Below are positions 55,618-64,000 of a stretch of 64,000 bases of DNA, in pieces. Source of the DNA: Entonaema liquescens (lineage: Eukaryota; Ascomycota; Sordariomycetes; Xylariales; Xylariaceae); the NCBI GenBank assembly GCA_902805475.1, contig CADCSX010000008.1, forward strand, positions 620,001 through 684,000, written 5' to 3'. A program made the position numbers and the translations under genes. The notes under the pieces were generated by a model, which saw only the letters and a program-made list of their open reading frames with translations, made no database searches and was not told the origin of the DNA. Position 1 is the stretch's first letter; each line of letters starts with the position of its first letter.

Positions 55618-58600
55618 TTCGTTATTTATAAAAAATATAATATTTTTATTATTATTTATTTTATAATGAAATTATATTTAATTTTTATATAATTTAATAA
55701 AATAATTATATTTATACCATATTATAAATTAATATTTTTATAATTGAAAATTAATTAATAATTTATTTATATTTTTTCTTAACTTTTTTTATAATAATTA
55801 TTATATATATTAATTATTAAATTTAATATATTTAATAAAATATTATTTTTTAATAATATTTTTTTTAATAATTTTTTTATAATATATTTTAAAAAAAATT
55901 AATTTTAAATATAATAAAAAGTAACCGAAAATATTTAATAAGGGTATTAATTTAAAATAATTAATTAATATTATATTGTAAATTTTAAAATTATTAAAGA
56001 ATTTTAAATAATAAATTAATTTTTTAATTCGTTTAATAATACGGAAAAATTTTATATATTATTATTTTAATTTACAATTAAAAACAATAATAACAAAAAT
56101 ATTATAATTTTTATATAATTATAAAAGTATATATTATTTTTTACGAAAAAATATAAGTTTATATTATCGATTATAATAAAATTTTATAAATATAAATGTT
56201 AAAGTAATTACGTTATAAATATTAATTTATAATAAAAAAAAATTTTAATGTTATATTTTTAAAAATTAAGTAATAAAATTAAATATAAAACCGTATAAAA
56301 TTTCGAAAAAGTTTAATTTTATTATAAAAAATTTAATAAAATTTAATTTATATTAAAAATAAAGAAAATATTATTTTTATAATTTATTATTATTAAAAGA
56401 ATGAAAATAATATCGTAAATAAAATTTAATAAATAAAATGTATCGTTTTATTTAATTATTAATTTAAAAATGATAAACGGTTACGTATAATAATTTTATA
56501 CCGTATATTATTTAAAATGTAAATTAAAATTTTAATAAAAATTTAAAGTTTTTATTTAAAATAATAACTTTAAATAATTTTTATTTAATATTAAATAATT
56601 AATTATAAAACGTTTTAATTTATTATAAAATATTATAATTATATTTATTAAAAATTAAAATAATTAATTTAATAAATTTATTAATGATAATATTAAATAA
56701 ATTATAATTATTATTATTTTAAAAAAAATTAAAAGTTATATTTATTATGATTATATGAAAAAAATAAAAAAAATTAATAATAAATTAAAACGAATTATAA
56801 GATTTATAATTACGTATATAATATAATAAATATTTAAAATATAATTTTATGTATTTCGTAAATTTTTTTCGATTAAAAATAAAATATTATAAATGGTTAT
56901 AAAAACGATTAAATTTTAAATGGTTTGGTTTATGTATTGTTTTAAAAATTTTAAAATTGTAATTTTTTAATATATATAATTTATTGTAAATGTTTGAATA
57001 TTTTTAAATAAGTTTATTTTTTAAATGAAATGGGAAATTTGTAATGTTTTATTAATTAAAATAGCGGTTAATATTAATGATATTTAATATTATTTATTAT
57101 TTAAAGTTTTTATAATAATTTTATTATATTTTAATTTTAAATTTTAAAATTATTTGTATTAATGTAATATTACGAATATTATATGGTACGAAAAAGTTAT
57201 TATTAAATTTTAAAATTATTATACGAATAGTTAATAAAGTTTTATTAAATAAAATTTAAAGGTTGTTTAATTGTAAATTGGTAAATAAAGTTTAATATTT
57301 ATTAATGTTATTAAAAAAAAAATTTAATTTTTTTAATTAAAAGGTTAATTTAATTGGATGTAAAAAGTTAAACGTTGGTAATTACGATAATGTATTAAGG
57401 ATTATATGAAGTTTTTTAAATTTATGTAATAACGTATATGAAAATTTAAAAATATATTTAAAAGTTTTAATTAATTGTAAATTTTTATTATTTATTACGG
57501 TGGAATTAATAAAGTTTAAATGTTTTATTATTTTAAAAATAATTTTATAATTAATGAAAATGTAAATTTTTTTTTATATAATAAAAATATAATAATAAAT
57601 TTTTTTTAAAATTTAAATAAAATTTAAAATTTTTATTTCGGTAAATTAATATTATTTTTTAAAATATATAAAGATATATGATAAAAATATAATTAATTTT
57701 ATTACAATTTATAAAATGTAAATGATGAGTTTGTTATTTTTTATTAATTTAAATAAAGTATTTTTAATAATATAATAAATATAAATTTTAATTTTAATGT
57801 AAAAAATATTAAAATTAATATATAATATTTTTATAAAATTAAAAAAATAAAAGATTATATGTTTTATTAATATATTTTTAATGTTATAAAATAAATTTAA
57901 TTTTATTTATAAAAAAATTATAATAATAATTTTTAATATTTATTTTTTTTTATTTTATTTTAATAATAATATATAAAAATTTATATAAAATAAAAAAGTT
58001 TTTCGTTTTTTTAAAAATTTAATAAATTTAATATATTTTAATATATTATTTCTTATATAATTAATAAAATTAATAAAAATTTTTAAATTTTTTAATAATT
58101 TAAAAAATATAATTTTAATAATTATAATAAATTTTTTTTTTATTATTAATAAATTAAAAAAATTAATAAAATGATTAAAAATAACATTATTAAAGAAAAT
58201 AATAAACAATTTGTTAAAATTAATTAATATATTTTTTATTTTTATTAAAGTAAAAATATAAATTAAATCTTTAATATATTTTTCGAATATAATAAAAATT
58301 ATACAAATATTATTATAATAAACATTAACATTATTAACGAGTTCGAAAATAATATTTATTTATTTTTAAACATATATATTATTATTTTTATATTTTATAA
58401 TTAATATTTTAAATGTATATTAATTTTTTTATAATAATAATAATTAAAATCTATTATATTATTAAATAAACACATTATTAATAATAAAAAAATAATGTAT
58501 TAAAAATTATAAAATATAATTTACTTTAATATTTAATTAATATAAATTTTTATGATTTTATTAAATATTTATTATTAAAAACCATTTAATTAACAATTTT

Positions 58601-61600
58601 TATATTAATAATTATGCGATTTTTTTATTTAATTTTATTATTTTTATTTAAAATAAAAATATCTTTATAAATAATAAAAATTAATATAAAAAAAAGAATA
58701 AATTTTTAATTATAAAATATTTTATTTTAAAAAATTAATTTTATAATTATATTATTAATAATTTTTTAATTTTTAATATTAATAATGTAAAATTTATATT
58801 TTTTAAAAATAAATTTTTCTTAATTTAATTTAAACTTAATTAATTTAATTTTTTTTTTAAAAATATAAATAAAACTTTTATTTTTAAAAATATTATAAAA
58901 CTTTAAAATAATATTATAAAATCTTTTAAATTTTTTTAATTTATTAAGGTTTTTATAAATAATTATATTATTAAAGTGTTTATTAATATTAAAAATATTT
59001 ATAATAAATGGTAAAAATTAATTAAAAATGTAATTGTTAAATTTATAAATTTTAAATTTTTTAATAATAAATTTAATAATTTTATTATTAATAATGTGAT
59101 AATTTTTATATTTTTAATTTATTAAAATTAAATAATTTATAAGTGTATTATAAAAAATGATAATGGGTTTTATAATATTATTGTAAATAATAATTTATTT
59201 TATATTATTATTAATTAAAAAAATTAAATAAATAATTTAATTATTAATGGGTTTAAAAATTAAATTTTAATTAAAATTTATATAATATAATATATTAATA
59301 TAATAATAATGATATAATAGGATAATAATATGATTTATTATTATTATTTTAATTTTATTATATTTTTTATTATTTAAAATAATTAATAATGGGATTATAA
59401 TTTTATAAAATTAAATAATAATAATTTTTTTTAATAATAAAATATTAATATTTTTAATATTAAGAATATTTATTTTTAATAATAATTTAAAAAGTAATTT
59501 TTTAATAAAAGTAACTTTATAAAAAAATGAAATAATGGTTAATTATTTATTATAAATATTTTTAAAATAAAATTTAATAATAATATATTCATTTACAATA
59601 ATTTAATTCGTAAAAATTCTTTATATAAATATAAATATTATTTTTATATAAATTTTGTTATTAAGGTAATGTTGTTAAATTTATATTTTATTAATAATGA
59701 TTTATATATAATTAATATTAATATAAATATTTTTTTAATATTTAAATTTAAAAAAAATTATAATAAAAAATTTAAAATATATTTTTATTTTATAAATAAA
59801 ACCAATTCCAATATTAAGGAATAAATTAATTAATAAATCAATAATAAAGGTTTTAATTTTTAATATTAATTATAAAAATTTAAATAATATTTTAAAATTA
59901 ATATTAATTATTATTTAATGTTAATTATTATATTAACGATTAATGAACAATGATAAATAATAAATATTAAATAATGATGATTAATAAAAATTTTATAATA
60001 TTAATAAATCATTAACATAATATAATTTAAATAAAATGAGGTTCATTACGATTATAATGTTTATTAATTTTTATATATATATTAATAACGAAATTATTAA
60101 CGATTACAATATATTATATTATATTGGAATTTTAATTAATAATTTTAATAAAAACGATATAAATTTAAATAATAACTTATTATTATTAAAGTAATGTTAT
60201 TAAATGTAATAAAATAATTTATTATAATTAATAAATATTTTATTATAAAATTTATAATTAATTTATTTAAATATTTAAATTATTATATTAAAATGTGTAA
60301 TATTTTTAATATTATTATTAGTAAAAAATAGATTAAAATTATTAAAAATCTTTTTATAAAATATAATTTTTTTATTATTATAATTTTTTTTATTAATATA
60401 AATATTAAAATTATTAATATTTTTTTTTACATTATTTATATATATATTTAATTTTTAATAAAATTGTTAAAAATATTAATGATTATAATTTTTATTATTT
60501 TTATTTTTATTTAAATTTTTAATGTTTAATTTAATATTTTAATTAAAAGATTATAAATATTAAAATTAATTGTTTTTTTTTTAATATAATTTAAAATATT
60601 TTTAATAATTTTACGTTTAATTATTTATAAAATTATTAATTTAATTTTTTAATTAATTATAATTATTATAAAAAAAATTATTTTATTTACCGTAATTATT
60701 ATTATTATTATTATTGTATTTATATATGGATTTTACTTTTTATAAAAAAATTGATTTATGTTTATTAATTTTTTAAAAAAATTATTTAAAAATAATATTT
60801 ATAATAAATTTAATTAATTATTATTAAATATAATAATTAAGTAATTTAAAAATATATTTAAGTTAATTTTTAAATAAATAATTATAAACTTTTATATTAT
60901 GGATAATATTATTAATAAAAAAGTATAATAATTTTTTATTTTTTATATTTAATAACGTAAATAATTAATTTTTTAAATTTTAATAAATAACATTAAAATA
61001 TTTACAAAATTTAATAATAAGTTTTTTACAAATATAATCCATATTATTTATAATTAAAACATCTTATTTTATTTTTATTAATTTAATTATTAATTATTAT
61101 TAAATAATATATTATAAATATAATATTTATATAATTTTAATTTTAACTTTTCTTTATAATTATATAAGTTTTTTTAATTAATAAATAAATATAAAAATAT
61201 TAATGTAAATGGTATGTTTTTTAAAAAATATAATATTAATAAAATAAAAATTTATTTATAAAAGATTAAAATATTTAATTGTTTTTAAAGAAATTTTTTT
61301 ATTATTATTTTTATTATTTTTATTATTATTATTATTAATGATATTGTAATTATTATTGTTTATAAAACTTTATAATATTATTTAATAAAAAGTTTATATA
61401 ATAATGTTTATAATGTTAATAATTATTATAAAAATATTAAAGTTAATATAATTTTTTTATAAGTTTAAGTTTATTATATGAGATTAATTTTTTATTATAA
61501 TTTAATTGATTTTAATGGATTTTAATAAAAAAAATAATTAAAATAATGTTTTAAAAAAAGTAAATAATAATAATAATAATAATTGTTTAAATGGTTATTT

Positions 61601-62586
61601 AATAATAACGGGTTATTTAATTATAATAAGTTATTTAACGATAATGGGGATATTAATGGTGTTTAATAACAAATATTTAAATTTTATTTCGAAAGATTAT
61701 CCGATAAATAATGCAAAAAATAAAAATATGGTAATTGATCCGAAAAGTTGTTTTAATGGTTTTAATAAAAATAATAAAATTTATTATTATAAAATTTTTA
61801 AATTATTATTAAAACGGTAATGTATTTATAAATTAATAAAAATAAATTTTAAAAAATTAATATAATAAAGTTAAAACGGCGTAAAAATTAATTTAACACG
61901 TTATAAATTTTTTATAATAATAAACATAAAAAATACTTTAAAAAATATAATAAATTTATTAAAAAAAGTAAATGTTATCGTAAAAAAATTATAATTACTT
62001 TAATTAAATTGTTATAAAAATTAGAAAATATTATATTTTTTTTTTTAACATTTAAAAAAATAACGAAATTACTTTTTTAATTTTATTTATTAAATTAAAT
62101 AAATAACATTTTTGTATTATAACGTTAAATTTTTTTTTAATAAAATAAAAATAAATTAAGCGAAAATAAAATCGTATTTATTAATTAATATAAAGAAAAA
62201 ATAATTTATTTTTAAAAAACGAAAAAAATATAAAATTTATTTACATGTTTTTATAAATATTAATAATAATTAACAATAAAATTATAAACAATCATTAAAT
62301 TAATAATTGTTAATAAAACTTATTATAAATGTAAATTATTAACAAAAATCATTAATAAAAACCAAAAATAATAATTTATTAATAAATAAACTTTAATAAT
62401 AAAAATTAAAATAATTATTATTCATTAAAAAAAATTTATAATAATTTAATTAAATTGATAATTAACCTTAGTTTAATTTAATTTAATAGAAATCTTTTAA
62501 TTTAATAAAAAATAAAACATTTATTATAATTTATAATATTATAATTAAAAAAATAATTAAAAAAACAAAATAATAAAATTATTAAA

Positions 62587-62731
62587 TGTTATAATATAAT
62601 ATAAATATAAATTAAATTATATTATTATATTAGTTAAATTTTATAAAGGAATTTTTAAGATAATAGATATAAAAATATATTTAAAATATATAAGTCCTTA
62701 TGTGGATCTTGTGGGTCCATGTCATATGACA
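62587..62731. repeat. Right LTR of the decayed retrotransposon
   Basis: 145 bp. Its last 40 bp (AAGTCCTTATGTGG to ATATGACA) keep normal G and C, so the original terminal sequence can be read here. It starts TGTTATAATATAAT. Confidence 0.82.
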
Positions 62732-64000
62732 TCCCCCCCCTGAGAAATAGCGCATGAGTAAAAACCCGTTTTTGAAGATGACTACATCCACCGATCCAAA
62801 GACTTGTGCAGTATCCTCGGCCGAAAGATCCCACGAATTCTTCGAATCGCAAGGCCTGAATGCTGAGACTGCGATGAGGCGGTGGCTGTTGTTTGGGACT
62901 GGGACTGGGACTGGGATTGGGACTTCGGATCTTTATGTGAATTAAGCGACACTCAAACGGTCTGGATGGAGTGGAGGATCTTGACGATCATCTCAACCGA
63001 GAGTGGTTCCCGATGCAGGACACATCAGGGCGCCAACCACAGACAGCCCCTTGCAGAAGAGGCGGTGGATCATGAATGCCGAATGGATTCGCTGGGAGTC
63101 TTCTACCAGAGTACGTATTGTACACAGCGTAACTGAGGCTCTGAAGGCTCTGAAGGCTCCGAAGTCACTGCTACCCTATCGGTCATATGATGCGTGTACT
63201 ATCGAATAATAATTAATTAAAAATCTACTTAATGAACCCATTCGCTATACTCCGCATCGGAGCTCCAAGGTTTGGTAGACTCCACGGATATTAATGACAT
63301 CTGCTATGCCATCATGGATGGAAAGGCAATCAATGTATTTATTAGGTACATCGACCACTATGGGACCCGAAGAAAGCAGGACGTAGCTTGGCGGGATACT
63401 ATATTTATATGAAGAGAGAAAGCAAGGGCCATTTACATAGTAATTAAGCGTAACACGACATCTCGTCTATGTAGGTTAGATGCTTCTCTGTGTAGTGTAA
63501 AACTCCTTGGCTGTTTCTTAACGGTCATACTTAGAGACCGTAGTAATTGTACGCGTATAGTTCGTTGTACACACCTCATATTAGAAGGAAGACTACTTCA
63601 GAAAGACATGAACACCGACAGAATGTACGCGATGTACGTGACTAACATACCAGCATGTCTACCCAGGTAGAGGCCATTTAATAGGAGGCGGTGTCAGCGG
63701 AATAGGTAGCCGACCCAATGGAAACCTGGTCAGGATGATCCCGCAAATGAGGTCCTGTTGGGATTACGACATGCCTCGTCCCAGAAGGACGGGAACTGCG
63801 GATAATTCAAATGCATGCCATGGAAGATCAGTCGGCGCCGTGTTAATTAATCGAAAAAATAAAGAAGCAGCATGTAATACCGCGGATGTACGTCTGCTAC
63901 CACCCTACAATCCGGCTTGCAGCCTAGGAGCCGACCAGAAGGTCAGATCCATGGGTGGGCCAAAAGAAAGAAAGGAAAAAAAAAGCTACGGCATGCAGGA
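62732..64000. other. Normal-composition flank at the right edge
   Basis: No gene is recognised. A 63-codon frame at 62754-62945 opens with an ATG near the element border but contains the GGGACT repeat and has no known features. A C-run (62733-62740) directly abuts the LTR. Confidence 0.45.
62895..62924. repeat. Five copies of GGGACT (one altered)
   Basis: Hexamer tandem repeat in which the fourth unit reads GGGATT. Confidence 0.85.

Larger units (their letters stand above)
55473..62731. mobile_element. Degenerate LTR retrotransposon, heavily decayed by RIP-type mutation
   Basis: The 7.26 kb block is nearly pure A+T and is bounded by two 145-bp direct repeats that align without gaps. The unit begins TGTTA in the right copy (TATTA in the left) and ends ACA in the right copy, the TGT...ACA ends of LTRs. 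Nearly all differences between the copies are C-to-T or G-to-A. The length fits a Copia or Gypsy element, but no gag or pol frame survives. Open frames inside, such as 57955-58209 (minus), are Asn/Ile/Phe/Lys strings from the base composition. Superfamily and orientation cannot be told. Confidence 0.85.

Noticed and set aside
57955..58209. 84-codon minus-strand frame in the AT-rich block
   Set aside because: A string of Ile, Phe, Asn and Lys caused by base composition.
55473..62731. AT-rich block as a centromere core or inserted mitochondrial DNA
   Set aside because: Matched 145-bp LTRs at both ends with transition-type differences identify a single decayed retroelement; no mitochondrial gene is visible. 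A wider centromeric setting cannot be judged from one element.
62754..62945. 63-codon frame directly right of the retroelement
   Set aside because: Half of it is coded by the GGGACT tandem repeat; no features, and it lies outside the LTR so is not gag.

Overview
The window looks like nuclear DNA of a filamentous ascomycete (Pezizomycotina). It has short GT-AG introns (44-86 nt is common), long gene-poor spacers, fungal-only protein families (UstYa/DUF3328, DUF3433, CNL1), Kex2-type Lys-Arg processing sites, and a retrotransposon destroyed by C-to-T / G-to-A decay of the repeat-induced point mutation (RIP) kind. I cannot name the species.

Layout. At the left edge (2-304, minus) is the start of a GFA/CENP-V zinc protein that runs out of the window. 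Next is the most interesting block, 724-8377: a secreted precursor with ten near-identical peptide repeats separated by Lys-Arg sites, two UstYa-like (DUF3328) oxidases and a DOMON/cytochrome b561 reductase. The four genes form two divergent pairs. This fits a dikaritin-type RiPP (ribosomally made, cyclised peptide) cluster whose core peptide I do not recognise. An intron-containing tRNA-Ile(AAU) follows at 9789, then SAICAR synthetase (purine synthesis, 11177), a secreted protein of Cys-rich modules (12566-14568, minus), a multi-pass DUF3433 membrane protein (16589-19419) and an unknown Ser/Pro-rich protein (21904-23061, minus).

After a 5 kb gene-free stretch come a secreted tyrosinase (28290-29495), a coiled-coil protein with no obvious ATG start (33416-35767), the mitochondrial copper chaperone Sco1 (37047-38014), a mitochondrial HAD-family phosphatase of the CECR5 type (38579-39999), choline kinase with an apparent one-base frameshift (41531-44345), the BLOC-1 subunit CNL1 (46340-46876, minus), a 267-bp MITE with TA target duplication (48442-48708) and a seven-exon SGNH/GDSL esterase (49415-51476).

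The right end is about 4 kb without recognisable genes, then a 7.26 kb, almost pure A+T block (55473-62731). It is an LTR retrotransposon: 145-bp terminal repeats survive at both ends and differ almost only by transitions. The last 1.3 kb is normal-composition flank.

How the genes might work together. In the left block the precursor would enter the secretory pathway, be cut at Lys-Arg by kexin, and be oxidatively cross-linked by the UstYa-like proteins; the b561 protein could supply electrons across the membrane, which is my inference. The other genes are mostly ordinary housekeeping loci and are not obviously linked to one another.
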